Positions 8,490 to 17,083 of a stretch of 64,000 bases of DNA are shown in pieces. The position numbers and the translations under genes were made by a program. Numbering within the stretch: the first letter of the stretch is position 1; the number at the start of each line of letters is the position of its first letter. Source of the stretch: Fen-1254 sp963769605 (GTDB lineage Bacteria > Bacteroidota > Ignavibacteria > UBA10030); the NCBI GenBank assembly GCA_963769605.1, contig CAVYML010000009.1, positions 124,001 to 188,000 on the forward strand, in the 5' to 3' direction. The notes below the pieces were generated by a model that was not told where the DNA came from, did no database searches, and saw only the letters and a program-made list of their open reading frames with translations.

Positions 8490-9234
8490 AAGCTTCAACA
8501 ATCGCCGCTCTTAAAAATTCCTTGTTCATGCGCGCAATATGCGTGACCGATATTTCCTTGGGACATTCTGCTTCGCATGCATAGTTATTGGAACAATTGC
8601 CGAATCCCTCCTTATCCATTTGTGCAACCATACGCTGAACACGTTCTGCCCGTTCGATTTGACCCTGGGGCAAGAGGGCAAGATGGGAAACTTTCGCCGC
8701 GACAAAGAGCATGGCCGAAGAATTCGGACATGCCGCAACGCATGCTCCGCAGCCGATGCACGCCGCCGCATCCATGGCTTCATCAGCCGCCGATTTTGAA
8801 ACCGAGATTGCATTCGCTTCCGGAATCGCATTAGTCCGTGCAGAAATAAACCCACCCGCCTGAATGATCCGATCGAATGCCCTGCGGTCGACCATTAAAT
8901 CTTTAATAACAGGAAACGGCTTTGCACGCCAGGGTTCGACCGTGATTGTCTGTCCATCCTCAAACATACGCATCCGTGCATCGCAGGTCGCCTGTTTGCG
9001 TCCCGGCCCGTGCGCCCTTCCATTAATCATCATTCCGCAGCTTCCGCAAATGCCTTCCCTGCAATCGTGATCAAAAGCGACGGGCTCTTTTCCATCCGAG
9101 ACAAGCGTATCGTTCAAAATATCCAGCATTTCCAAAAACGATGCGTCACCCGGGATATTACGGGCTTCGTATGTTTCAAAATGTCCTTTCGATTCTGCAG
9201 AACGCTGCCGCCAAATATTTAATGTAAAATTCAT
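8488..9234 (-). CDS. sdhB: Succinate dehydrogenase/fumarate reductase iron-sulfur subunit
   Basis: A 248-residue electron-transfer subunit carrying electrons between the flavoprotein and the membrane quinone site. The [2Fe-2S] cluster ligands are in CREGICGSCG and the later ATC. The cysteines for the [4Fe-4S] and [3Fe-4S] clusters are in CIGCGACVAACP and CEAECP. A longer ORF starts at 9291, but GAGGAG lies 6 nt before the ATG at 9234 and the protein then begins MNFTLNIWRQ as expected. It follows sdhA in the minus-strand operon sdhC-sdhA-sdhB. Confidence 0.95.
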   Translation of the reverse strand: MNFTLNIWRQRSAESKGHFETYEARNIPGDASFLEMLDILNDTLVSDGKEPVAFDHDCREGICGSCGMMINGRAHGPGRKQATCDARMRMFEDGQTITVEPWRAKPFPVIKDLMVDRRAFDRIIQAGGFISARTNAIPEANAISVSKSAADEAMDAAACIGCGACVAACPNSSAMLFVAAKVSHLALLPQGQIERAERVQRMVAQMDKEGFGNCSNNYACEAECPKEISVTHIARMNKEFLRAAIVEA

Positions 9235-9259
9235 TCTTCGCTCCTCATATGTTGCTGCG

Positions 9260-11173
9260 CTATTTATAGCTTCGTTCGGATGGCTTAACATATTCGAACT
9301 TCAACGGTTCTTTATGCAATGCCGGTTTCTTGCCCTCTCCCGTATATTCCCACGCTGCTACATATGCAAATTTTTTATCGTTGCGCAGCGCCTCACCTTC
9401 CGGCGTCTGATGCTCTTCCCGGAAATGCCCGCCGCACGATTCTTCTCTATGGAGTGCATCCCTCGCCAGCAGTTCGGCAAGTTCCAGAAAGTCCGCCACG
9501 CGACCCGCTTTTTCAAGTTCGAGATTCACATTGCCGGATTCTCCGAATACATTAGCATCGTTCCAAAATTTTTCCCGAATCTCAGGAATACGCCCAATCG
9601 CATGCTTTAATCCTTTTGCATTGCGTCCCATGCCGACATATTCCCACATCACTTTCCCGAGTTCTTTATGGATCTCCGTTACCGTTGTTTTTCCGCGGAT
9701 TGAAAGAAGTTTTTCCACACCGGCATCGACCGTGTTATTTACCTTTTTGAATTCTATATGATCGGTCGATATTTTTTTAAACGAATGCGACGCCAAATAA
9801 TTCGGCAGCGTGTACGGCAGGACAAAGTAGCCGTCCGCAAGCCCCTGCATCAGCGCGCTCGCCCCGAGGCGATTTGCACCATGGTCTGAGAAATTCGCCT
9901 CTCCGATGACAAACAGACCCGGGATTGTGCTCATAAGATTATAATCAACCCAGAGTCCGCCCATCGTATAATGCACGGCAGGATAAATACGCATCGGCAC
10001 AGCGTATGGATCTTCCGCCGTGATCTCATGATACATATCGAACAGGTTGCCGTATTTCTCTTCAATCCATTCTTTTCCATTACGATTGAGAGCATCGGAA
10101 AAATCGAGATAGACTGCAGTCTTCGTCGGCCCGACGCCGAATCCCTTGTCGCACATTTCCTTTGCACGTCTCGAAGCGACATCGCGCGGAACAAGATTCC
10201 CGAAGGACGGGTACATCCGTTCGAGATAATAATCCCGGTCTTCTTCAGGAATTTCATTCGGCCGGCGCGGATCTCCGGCTTTCCCGGGAATCCAGATACG
10301 TCCGTCATTCCGCAGACTTTCGCTCATAAGGGTCAATTTGGACTGGTACTCGCCTCCGACCGGAATGCAGGTCGGATGAATCTGCGTATAACATGGATTG
10401 GCAAACGCCGCTCCTTTTTTGTACGCCCGCCAGATCGCCGTTGCATTACTCGCTTTTGCCATTGTGGAAAGAAAAAAAGTATTACCGTATCCGCCTGTTG
10501 CAAGAACGACAGCATCCGCATCGTACGATTCGATTGCTCCGGTTTTAAGATTTCTGCATACGATCCCGCGTGCTTGTTCATCCACAACAACGAGATCGAG
10601 CATTTCCCGGCGATCATAAAAAATTACCTGACCGGCTCCGATTTGCCTGCTCAGTGCTGAATAAGCGCCGAGCAGTAATTGCTGTCCCGTTTGGCCGCGT
10701 GCATAAAATGTCCGGGAAACCTGAGCTCCGCCGAACGAGCGCGTATCGAGATAACCTGCATAATCGCGCGCGAACGGAACGCCTTGAGCCACACACTGAT
10801 CGATGATACTGCCGCTGACTTCCGCAAGCCGGTAGACATTCGCTTCGCGTGCGCGGTAATCTCCGCCTTTAAGCGTATCGTAGAATAATCGATAAACGCT
10901 GTCGCCATCGTTCGCATAATTTTTAGGGGCGTTGATACCTCCTTGCGCCGCGATACTATGTGCGCGCCGCGGGGATTCGTGGTACGAAAACGCTAAAACT
11001 TTATATCCGAGCTCGGCAAGGGAAGCGGCTGCGGAGGCACCGGCAAGACCGGTACCAACGACGATTACGCTGTATTTCCGCCGGTTCGACGGATTGACAA
11101 GCTTCATGTTAAAACGATGGTTTGTCCATTTTTTCTCAATCCGTCCTTCGGGAATTTTAGAATCGAGCACCAT
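9260..11173 (-). CDS. sdhA: Succinate dehydrogenase/fumarate reductase flavoprotein subunit
   Basis: A 637-residue flavoprotein that oxidises succinate or reduces fumarate. The FAD-binding dinucleotide motif VVGTGLAGASAAASLAELG is at about residues 38-56. The covalent FAD attachment region RRAHSIAAQGGINA follows, and HPTCIP and HYTMGG are in the active-site region. GGAGG sits before the ATG at 11173, and the gene is 1 nt from the sdhC stop. The length (over 600 residues) and single membrane subunit match the b558-type complexes of Bacteroidota and Bacillus. Confidence 0.96.
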   Translation of the reverse strand: MVLDSKIPEGRIEKKWTNHRFNMKLVNPSNRRKYSVIVVGTGLAGASAAASLAELGYKVLAFSYHESPRRAHSIAAQGGINAPKNYANDGDSVYRLFYDTLKGGDYRAREANVYRLAEVSGSIIDQCVAQGVPFARDYAGYLDTRSFGGAQVSRTFYARGQTGQQLLLGAYSALSRQIGAGQVIFYDRREMLDLVVVDEQARGIVCRNLKTGAIESYDADAVVLATGGYGNTFFLSTMAKASNATAIWRAYKKGAAFANPCYTQIHPTCIPVGGEYQSKLTLMSESLRNDGRIWIPGKAGDPRRPNEIPEEDRDYYLERMYPSFGNLVPRDVASRRAKEMCDKGFGVGPTKTAVYLDFSDALNRNGKEWIEEKYGNLFDMYHEITAEDPYAVPMRIYPAVHYTMGGLWVDYNLMSTIPGLFVIGEANFSDHGANRLGASALMQGLADGYFVLPYTLPNYLASHSFKKISTDHIEFKKVNNTVDAGVEKLLSIRGKTTVTEIHKELGKVMWEYVGMGRNAKGLKHAIGRIPEIREKFWNDANVFGESGNVNLELEKAGRVADFLELAELLARDALHREESCGGHFREEHQTPEGEALRNDKKFAYVAAWEYTGEGKKPALHKEPLKFEYVKPSERSYK

Positions 11174-11174
11174 A

Positions 11175-11849
11175 TCACCGCCCTCCTATTTGCGAGTAAT
11201 AATAAAAATATACAGGAATGGACGCATAGCCGAACGGAATCAGGAACCACACAATAAAGGCAGCGGCATCGATGATAGGCGTATACTTTTTATTTCTCAA
11301 TCCGAGCGTCTGAAAGGCAGATTGGAATCCATGTTTTAAATGCATACCGAGTAGAAAGAGCAGAGCCACATATAGCCCGTCGTAAAGTGGATCGGAAAAA
11401 GCACGAACTACTAAATCGTATTCCGACACATGAATTCCTTCGATCCGTATCGGCCAAAAAAACGAGCGAAGGTGAATATAAAGAAAAAAGGCGACAAAAC
11501 TTCCTGTCGTGATAATTGTCCATGTCCGGGAAGCGAGCGGGACATTATCCCTCAGTCGGTACTTTTTATAACCGACATTGCGTTTATAGCGGTTGACAAA
11601 CCAGAGCCAGCTTCCGAGAATCGCATGGAAACAGATGAAAGCGAAAAGAAATATTTCGATAAATCGGATCACCAAATTCCCGACAAGAAATGCACTGTAA
11701 GCTTCATACTTAACACCGCCGTCGTTTGCAAAAAGCAACATATTCCCGACAAGGTGCTCAACCAGAAAAACGATAAGAAAGAGTCCCGTCAGGCTCATGA
11801 CAATCTTCTTACCGATGGAAGAATAATAAAACTCTAACATGCTGTTCAT
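11175..11849 (-). CDS. sdhC: Succinate dehydrogenase cytochrome b558 membrane subunit
   Basis: A 224-residue membrane protein with five hydrophobic segments (near residues 16-34, 58-80, 110-130, 155-173 and 195-215). Histidines in LVEHLVGN, CFHAILG, YIHLRSF and LGMHLKHGFQ are candidate ligands for two haems. It anchors SdhAB in the inner membrane and passes electrons to or from menaquinone. It is the first gene of the operon; about 320 nt without a gene lie upstream. Confidence 0.93.
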   Translation of the reverse strand: MNSMLEFYYSSIGKKIVMSLTGLFLIVFLVEHLVGNMLLFANDGGVKYEAYSAFLVGNLVIRFIEIFLFAFICFHAILGSWLWFVNRYKRNVGYKKYRLRDNVPLASRTWTIITTGSFVAFFLYIHLRSFFWPIRIEGIHVSEYDLVVRAFSDPLYDGLYVALLFLLGMHLKHGFQSAFQTLGLRNKKYTPIIDAAAFIVWFLIPFGYASIPVYFYYYSQIGGR

Positions 11850-12172
11850 AGGCTGCCGTACGTTATTGATTGATATTGATTAGGAATTACTGCCGGGCAT
11901 AGTCCATCAATTATTTTTTTTCATGCTCTACGGATACTTTGCATCTCTTGAACATGCAGAAATCCGGTTTTGTTCCGCTTTCAGCCCATCGAAAAACATT
12001 TTATTGGGATGCGATTCAAAGTCCTGTCCATGATTAAGGACTGTCGAAATGGTAGCGAAGTTTTTGGGGAAAAGCAATAAACGTGAATAGTAAGCGGTAA
12101 ATAGCAAATGGTAAATGGTGAATAGTGAACGGCTAATAATCCGATGACCAAAGAACCAAACGACTCAAAAAC
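11850..12172. other. Gene-free interval upstream of sdhC
   Basis: No coding region is supported here. The sdhCAB promoter should lie next to 11850 on the minus strand; I see an AT-rich stretch with a TTGATTGATATTGATTA direct repeat but no box I can assign. The part near gph holds the heptamer array at 12083-12138. Confidence 0.5.
12083..12138. repeat. Degenerate heptanucleotide array downstream of gph
   Basis: Eight units of 7 nt (GTGAATA, GTAAGCG, GTAAATA, GCAAATG, GTAAATG, GTGAATA, GTGAACG, GCTAATA) follow in strict phase. Looser 7-nt periodicity (GACCAAA, GAACCAA) continues to about 12170, next to the gph stop. Confidence 0.75.
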
Positions 12173-12826
12173 TCAATCGAGAATTTTCGAAAGCTCTTCC
12201 GGATGCTCCAGTAATACTTTGGCCCCTTCTTTGAGCAGCTCGGCGCGTCCGCGGAATCCCCATAATACACCGACTGGAAACATGTGTGCCGCAGTCGCGG
12301 TCTGCATATCGACACCGCTGTCTCCCATATAGAGATAACGATCGGCAGTGAGCTGCATCCTTTTAGCAATCTCAAGCGCTCCTGCGGGGTCGGGTTTTGG
12401 CGGAATGTTTTTGCTTGCACCAAGAACGACATCAAACTTCCAACCAGAGAGTAATTGACGAACACATACTTGCGTGAATTCTTCAGGCTTATTCGACAAG
12501 ACCGCTAACTTGAATTTATGCACTTTCAACAAATCCAGCATCTCAGGAATTCCGGGATACGGCTTTGTTTTAATATTCCAGTTTCGGCCATAGTCAACAA
12601 GATATGCGCGCAGGCATCTCTGCAGGGTTTCCGCATCACGATAATCCGGAGGCAGAACACGAAAGATCAATTCTTTAGCTCCATATCCGACAAAGTCACG
12701 ATATTCTTCCGTTGAATGTATCGGGAATCCATCTGCCGCCAAGACGCGATTCGTCGCATCGGCAATATCTTCCAAACTATTGAGAAGTGTTCCGTCAAGA
12801 TCAAAAATTATCGCATTATATTTCAT
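12173..12826 (-). CDS. gph: HAD-superfamily phosphatase, phosphoglycolate phosphatase-like
   Basis: A 217-residue HAD hydrolase. The nucleophile motif is IIFDLDGTLLNS at residues 6-17 (Asp10, Asp12), motif II is VLSNKP, the lysine is in the PPKPDP segment, and motif IV is MGDSGVDM. The helical cap between motifs I and II fits the Gph class, which removes 2-phosphoglycolate made during DNA end repair, but substrates of this group are hard to predict. The ORF extends to 12904, but the protein from the ATG at 12826 begins MKYNAIIFDLDG as relatives do. Confidence 0.85.
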   Translation of the reverse strand: MKYNAIIFDLDGTLLNSLEDIADATNRVLAADGFPIHSTEEYRDFVGYGAKELIFRVLPPDYRDAETLQRCLRAYLVDYGRNWNIKTKPYPGIPEMLDLLKVHKFKLAVLSNKPEEFTQVCVRQLLSGWKFDVVLGASKNIPPKPDPAGALEIAKRMQLTADRYLYMGDSGVDMQTATAAHMFPVGVLWGFRGRAELLKEGAKVLLEHPEELSKILD

Positions 12827-13371
12827 GCAGGTACCCGATTGTCTGGTTCTGAAACAACATCCATAATAATTGAATCTGAAACCTGCGTGAATCAAAACAC
12901 ACAAGTTGATTATGTATTGTAAAAACAGTATAATTTTGCATAAATGTCAAAAAGAATGAACCTACTTTTTAGTTAGGTTCATTCTTGATGCGCCGAGGGC
13001 CCAAAAATCTCTACTTTTCTTTAAGCAAAAGAATTTCCAAACACTTTTTCACGCACGATTCAGGTTAAAGTTTATTATACCTTCCAGGTGGCATCTATAG
13101 AGTATTCATAGCCGCACCTGATAATTGCAAGTAGTTTGTCAGGTATCAACTTATCACAATGCATTGTTTATTTGACAGAGGAATATTCTGTTGACCTATT
13201 ACCGTTGTATCTCTTATTATTTCTTCAAACTTTCGGATTGTTTCTACTTTTTCAAGGATCACACATTCAAATCGAACAAGTACAATATCTATGATAATAA
13301 ACTATCGGATAGTTTTTAGAATTCATATTCATCAAAAGGCAAGACAATCCATTTTGCTATGGTACATCAGT
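12827..13371. other. Gene-free interval between tetR and gph, with two hairpins
   Basis: No ORF is credible here. An 11-bp inverted repeat (GAATGAACCTA at 12954-12964 and its complement at 12974-12984, 9-nt loop) lies upstream of gph. A 7-bp one (AAACTAT-CGG-ATAGTTT, 13299-13315) lies about 60 nt downstream of the tetR stop and may end that transcript, though its minus-strand T-run is weak. The rest is AT-rich with nothing recognised. Confidence 0.5.
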
Positions 13372-13959
13372 TTATAGCAAGAGGCCGTTTCTCAGGAATA
13401 ATTTTACGTTCATACGAACGCGGTCGAGTGAGATTGAAGGTGTTGATTGTGCCCAGTAAAACAGAACGCTACGAATACCTCCGGTAATGAAATGGCGATA
13501 GAGTTTAACATCGACATCAGGATTGAAGATTTTTTTCTTTACCCCTTCGTGGATAATTTCTTCCGCAAGATCGAGAAAATTATCGTAATGCTTTCCAATA
13601 TTTCCCTTTTTATTGTTAATGAGGTACTGTTGTTCGTTGACAAAAACAACGGCAAGCGCAGGATTTGCGACAAACATATCAAAGAGATGATCGATCACTA
13701 AATCCAGCTTTTGGGTCGGGTCATAATCCAAGCGCTTCACCGTTTCCTGCAGCGTTTGTGTATAATCTGTCCAAAGCCTCTCGAAAATTCTTAAAAGAAT
13801 GCTTTCTTTGTTCGGGTAGTACAAATAGATGCTTCCTGTTGCCACTCCCGCTGCTTCAGCAATCGATGTGACCTTCGATCTGTGATACCCGTTTTCTGCA
13901 AAGACTTTGACCGCAGCGTCTAAAATGTCTTTTTCTTTATTTCCTTCACGTTTTCTCAT
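13372..13959 (-). CDS. TetR-family regulator, FadR-like
   Basis: A 195-residue repressor. The N-terminal helix-turn-helix reads ILDAAVKVFAENGYHRSKVT-SIAEAAGVATGSIYLYYPNKESIL, close to the FadR (fatty-acid-degradation repressor) group of Bacillus and Thermus. The C-terminal ligand domain ends VLFYWAQSTP-SLDRVR. AAGGA 8 nt upstream supports ATG 13959 over an in-frame start at 13986, which would overlap the palindrome. That palindrome (TGAATCAATATTCA, 13979-13992) sits just upstream of the chosen start and suggests self-repression. Fatty acyl-CoA as inducer is an inference from the resemblance. No fatty-acid gene is adjacent. Confidence 0.85.
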   Translation of the reverse strand: MRKREGNKEKDILDAAVKVFAENGYHRSKVTSIAEAAGVATGSIYLYYPNKESILLRIFERLWTDYTQTLQETVKRLDYDPTQKLDLVIDHLFDMFVANPALAVVFVNEQQYLINNKKGNIGKHYDNFLDLAEEIIHEGVKKKIFNPDVDVKLYRHFITGGIRSVLFYWAQSTPSISLDRVRMNVKLFLRNGLLL

Positions 13960-13978
13960 AATGAATATCCTTGCTTTA

Positions 13979-13992
13979 TGAATCAATATTCA
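13979..13992. promoter_or_regulatory. Candidate operator of the FadR-like regulator
   Basis: TGAAT-CAAT-ATTCA is a 5-bp palindrome with a 4-bp centre, 20 nt upstream of the regulator start. It resembles the TGAATGA-TA-TCATTCA boxes known for TetR-type FadR. The left part (AATCAATATT, 13981-13990) recurs inverted at 14033-14042, giving two half-related sites around the promoter region. Confidence 0.5.
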
Positions 13993-14073
13993 ATAATACT
14001 TTTTTATCGGGATTTAATCAAGTCCTTCACGCAATATTGATTTTTTTAATGCGATAAGTGCGAAAAAAAAGAA

Positions 14074-14952
14074 TTAACCGACAACGTTTTCACCGATAAA
14101 TCGCCTTATAGATATTATACTGCCGAAGAGTCCAAGGAGGGATCCGGCACAAACTACAATCGCGTAATAGTATGGTTTTGCCTGCACTAATTCCGACATT
14201 TCCAATGTAAGCCATTGCTCCAAATACGCCAATGTAAATAACAATATCCCCGCCGAGATAATTCCACCAATCAGCCCCTGCAGAAATCCTTCCAGCAAGA
14301 ATGGCATCCGGATAAAACCTCGCGTTGCCCCTATCAGTTTCATGGTTTGAATAATTTTTCTCTTCGCATAAATCGCCAAACGTATCGTGTTCGCCACCAG
14401 AATAAGTGAAGAAATTGTGATGATCACTCCGACTCCCAACGTTATCCAGAGGTACACCATTGCCCGCTGATCCAACAATTCCAGTAGTTGTTTCCTATAA
14501 ATAACATCATCAACGCCTTTGATCGACCCAACCTGCCGGTAGATCTGTTCCGCCATCGCAGATGTCTTATATCCGTCCTTTAAATAAATTTTAAAGGAAG
14601 CAGGAAGTGGATTAAAATTTAATATCTTCATTATATCTTCGCCAAATTCTTCTTTAAATATTTTTGCCGCTTCATCTTTGGACACAAAACGCACTTCGCG
14701 AATGCCGTCGAGCATCTCTATCATCCCCTTGGCTTCCAGAATATTATCATTGGAAAGCTGGTCGCTGAGAAAAGCTTCCATTTCTACTTTCTCGCGGAGA
14801 GAATTGATCACATGCTGTCCATTCAGAAATAATATTGCGAAGGAGCTTAAGAGGAGGAGTGAAACGCATATTGTAAAGACAGCTGCAAACATCGACAGTT
14901 TGGCCCGCTTGAATCCGGAAAAACCCTCACGAATAACGTATCGTATCTGCAT
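14074..14952 (-). CDS. ftsX: Cell-division ABC-transporter permease FtsX
   Basis: A 292-residue FtsX. It has an N-terminal membrane segment (about 21-43), a periplasmic domain (about 45-165) with the family features FVSKDEAAKIFKEEFGEDI and NPLPASFKI, then three more membrane segments (about 170-195, 220-245, 262-282). FtsX works with the ATPase FtsE to control cell-wall hydrolases at the septum; ftsE is not adjacent here, as is common in Bacteroidota. It lies about 20 nt after pheA on the same strand. Confidence 0.92.
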   Translation of the reverse strand: MQIRYVIREGFSGFKRAKLSMFAAVFTICVSLLLLSSFAILFLNGQHVINSLREKVEMEAFLSDQLSNDNILEAKGMIEMLDGIREVRFVSKDEAAKIFKEEFGEDIMKILNFNPLPASFKIYLKDGYKTSAMAEQIYRQVGSIKGVDDVIYRKQLLELLDQRAMVYLWITLGVGVIITISSLILVANTIRLAIYAKRKIIQTMKLIGATRGFIRMPFLLEGFLQGLIGGIISAGILLFTLAYLEQWLTLEMSELVQAKPYYYAIVVCAGSLLGLFGSIISIRRFIGENVVG

Positions 14953-14972
14953 TGTCGCCTCTTTCGATTTTT

Positions 14973-15803
14973 TTATCGCATGTTGAAAGGTTTATAACTT
15001 CCTAAAACCTTCACAAACGTACACACTTCTTTCAGATGGCCCATCGCTTCCGCCAGCGGTGAATGGCTTGATGCTCCCTCAACGTCCAGATAAAAAAGAT
15101 ATTGCCACGGTTTGCCCGGATACGGCCTGGATTCGATCTTCAATAAATTAATATCACGCAGAGTAAAAACCGCAATTGCCTTAAAGAGCGCTCCCGGAAT
15201 ATCTTTAACGGCAAAGGCGAACGAAGTCTTGGAGTTTCGGACGGGAATTTCTTCCTTTTGCGAAAGGACAAGAAAGCGTGTAAAATTTCTTCTGTTGCTT
15301 TCGACATTGGATTTGACAATCGAAAGACCATACACACGCGCCGCTCTGGCGCTCGCAATTGCCGCAGCATCGGTTCTTCCCTGTTCCTTGATAAGCCGTG
15401 CTGCAGCCGCCGTATCGTGAAATGTTTCTATGCGAATATCATTGAGCGCATTTAAAAAAGTTTCACATTGACCCAATGCCTGAGCTTGAGAATAGATGGT
15501 CCGGATGTGTTTCATGCGTACTCCGGGAAGCGCCATAACATTCAATTCAATGCGAAGCTTTACTTCACCCGCAATAAAAAGCCTGTGTTTCAGCAGCAAA
15601 TCATACACCTGATGAATGCTGCCGTAAACCGAATTCTCAATCGGCAGAACGGCAAAAACATCGCGGTGCCGTGCAGCGTACGCAAACGCATCGGCGAACG
15701 TGCGCATCGACTTTGGTTCCGCTTTTGCACCGAAATACAATCGTACTGCCTGCTCGCTGAACGAGCCCAGTTCGCCTTGATATGCAACGGAGATTTTTTT
15801 CAT
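14973..15803 (-). CDS. pheA: Prephenate dehydratase
   Basis: A 276-residue monofunctional enzyme turning prephenate into phenylpyruvate for phenylalanine synthesis. It begins KKISVAYQGELGSFSEQA, has the catalytic TRF motif in NFTRFLVL, and ends with an ACT domain holding the phenylalanine-binding ESRP motif (KIESRPYPG). The start is ATG 15803, 2 nt after the recR stop; a TTG at 15809 is in frame but less likely. recR and pheA are almost fused, suggesting co-translation. Confidence 0.93.
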   Translation of the reverse strand: MKKISVAYQGELGSFSEQAVRLYFGAKAEPKSMRTFADAFAYAARHRDVFAVLPIENSVYGSIHQVYDLLLKHRLFIAGEVKLRIELNVMALPGVRMKHIRTIYSQAQALGQCETFLNALNDIRIETFHDTAAAARLIKEQGRTDAAAIASARAARVYGLSIVKSNVESNRRNFTRFLVLSQKEEIPVRNSKTSFAFAVKDIPGALFKAIAVFTLRDINLLKIESRPYPGKPWQYLFYLDVEGASSHSPLAEAMGHLKEVCTFVKVLGSYKPFNMR

Positions 15804-15805
15804 AT

Positions 15806-16405
15806 TCAAACTGCCATACGCCCTTCAAGAGCCCGTGAAAGAGTTGCTTCATCGGCAAATTCCAAATCCGAACCTACAGGCAGCCCGCGTGCAATTCGTG
15901 TCAATCGAATACCAAGCGGCTTCAATAATTTCGATAGATAGAGTGTCGTCGCCTCACCTTCCACATTCGGATTCAATGCGAGAATAATTTCCGTTATGTG
16001 ATTTTCAGAAACACGCTGGAGCAGCTCTTTTATCTTCAATTCTTCCGGTCCGATGCCGTCTAACGGGGAAAGCGCCCCTCCAAGAACATGATATAAACCG
16101 TGATAATCGTTTGTTCTTTCAATAGCCAAAAGGTCGTTTGGTTCTTCCACAACGCAAATTGTGTCTCTTTCACGCTTTTGATTCGAACAGACCGGACACG
16201 GGTCGACTTCCGTAATATTTGAACATTGAGAGCAATAGCGCACCTTATCTTTAACATTCACCAAAGCTTTAGCCAGCGATACTACTTCTTCTCGGGGAAT
16301 TTTCAGCACATAGAGCGCCAGACGATGCGCGGTTTTTCTTCCAATTCCGGGCAGCCGCGAGAATTGTTCCGCAAGATCTTCAATTGATTCTGCTGTATAC
16401 ATCAT
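15806..16405 (-). CDS. recR: Recombination mediator protein RecR
   Basis: A 199-residue RecR. It has a helix-hairpin-helix (LPGIGRKTAHRLALY), a four-cysteine zinc finger (CSQCSNITEVDPCPVC, about residues 58-73), a Toprim domain (CVVEEPNDLLAIE through LALNPNVEGEATT) and the C-terminal Walker B-like tail (RIARGLPVGSDLEFADEATL). It acts with RecO/RecF to load RecA on gapped DNA. The start ATG-ATG at 16405 is 17 nt after the YbaB gene. Confidence 0.96.
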   Translation of the reverse strand: MMYTAESIEDLAEQFSRLPGIGRKTAHRLALYVLKIPREEVVSLAKALVNVKDKVRYCSQCSNITEVDPCPVCSNQKRERDTICVVEEPNDLLAIERTNDYHGLYHVLGGALSPLDGIGPEELKIKELLQRVSENHITEIILALNPNVEGEATTLYLSKLLKPLGIRLTRIARGLPVGSDLEFADEATLSRALEGRMAV

Positions 16406-16421
16406 TGCACGGATCCGTCCA

Positions 16422-16766
16422 TCACATGCCGGGAAACTTCATACCGGGGATATTAGGCATCATCCCGCCGGTTACCTTTTGTATCTCTTCCTGAGCCAGA
16501 GCGGACGCTTTTTCCAAAGCCTGATTGGCCGCTGCAACGACGAGATCTTCGAGCATATCCTTTTCTTCCGGATTCACAACTTCTTTTTCAATTTCAATTT
16601 TCACAATTTGCTGTTTCCCATTTGCCGTGACCTTTACCATCCCTCCGCCCGATTCTGCAATAACCGTTTTTGTCTCAAGTTCTGCCTGAACTTGTTCCAT
16701 ACGCTCCTGCATTTTCTGGACCTGCTTCATCATTTGCTGCATATTGGGCATGCCGCCTTTAAACAT
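16422..16766 (-). CDS. YbaB/EbfC nucleoid-associated protein
   Basis: A 114-residue DNA-binding protein of the YbaB family. It is rich in Met and Gln at the N-terminus (MQQMMKQVQKMQERMEQVQ), with the conserved VKVTANGKQQIVKIEIEKEVV centre and the Asp/Glu-Leu-Val helix that follows. The pairing with recR is the classical dnaX-ybaB-recR arrangement, here without dnaX in view. GGAG 6 nt before ATG 16766 decides the start over the longer ORF at 16787. Confidence 0.93.
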   Translation of the reverse strand: MFKGGMPNMQQMMKQVQKMQERMEQVQAELETKTVIAESGGGMVKVTANGKQQIVKIEIEKEVVNPEEKDMLEDLVVAAANQALEKASALAQEEIQKVTGGMMPNIPGMKFPGM

Positions 16767-16857
16767 ATTCAACTCCTTTGTTTTCAATAATAATTTTCAC
16801 TTTTAATATAGCCCGAAATGCAAGGAAAGTCAACGCGAGCTTTTTCGCCTGCACTTC

Positions 16858-16886
16858 TTGACTTTCGAGAAAAATGCAGATATATT
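16858..16886 (+). promoter_or_regulatory. Sigma70-type promoter of the tRNA-Asn locus
   Basis: TTGACT (16858-16863) and TATATT (16881-16886) are separated by exactly 17 nt. This is the best -35/-10 pair I noticed in the window, and it points toward the tRNA-Asn region on the plus strand. Confidence 0.7.
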
Positions 16887-16895
16887 TTAAGGGTT

Positions 16896-16921
16896 AAGCT
16901 CATCAGTAACGATGAGCTTTT
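16896..16921 (+). terminator. Terminator-like hairpin between the promoter and the first tRNA copy
   Basis: AAGCTCATC (16896-16904) pairs with GATGAGCTT (16911-16919) across a 6-nt loop, followed by a short T run. It is only about 10 nt after the expected transcription start, so it could be an early terminator or part of a processed leader. Confidence 0.5.
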
Positions 16922-16937
16922 CAGTTCTAAAAACCAT

Positions 16938-17036
16938 TCCGCGGTAGCTCAAAGGTAGAGCATCCGGCTGTTATCCCGATTGCATCGGGATGTAGGTTCC
17001 CTGCCCAACTGCTGACGCAGTCACGCAGGCGCGGAG
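16938..17036 (+). pseudogene. Rearranged tRNA-Asn copy 1 (5' half plus inserted hairpin element)
   Basis: Bases 16938-16973 match the intact tRNA-Asn from the acceptor through the anticodon GTT and A37, with one difference in the D loop. The 3' half of the anticodon arm is then replaced by TCCCGATTGCATCGGGA. TGTAGGTTC is retained, then comes a GC-rich hairpin (ACTGC-TGAC-GCAGT within CCTGC...GCAGG) and only GCGGAG of the acceptor end. It cannot fold as a tRNA. Confidence 0.75.
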
Positions 17037-17083
17037 AATCGCTTGTTGTTTTGAAAATTATAGAAGAGATTTGATTTGCATAT

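Noticed and set aside
16938..17036. tRNA-Asn copy 1 as an intron-bearing tRNA (insert after A37)
   Set aside because: The insertion point fits an intron, but the 3' anticodon strand is absent after the insert and the T arm is also interrupted, so splicing would not restore a tRNA.
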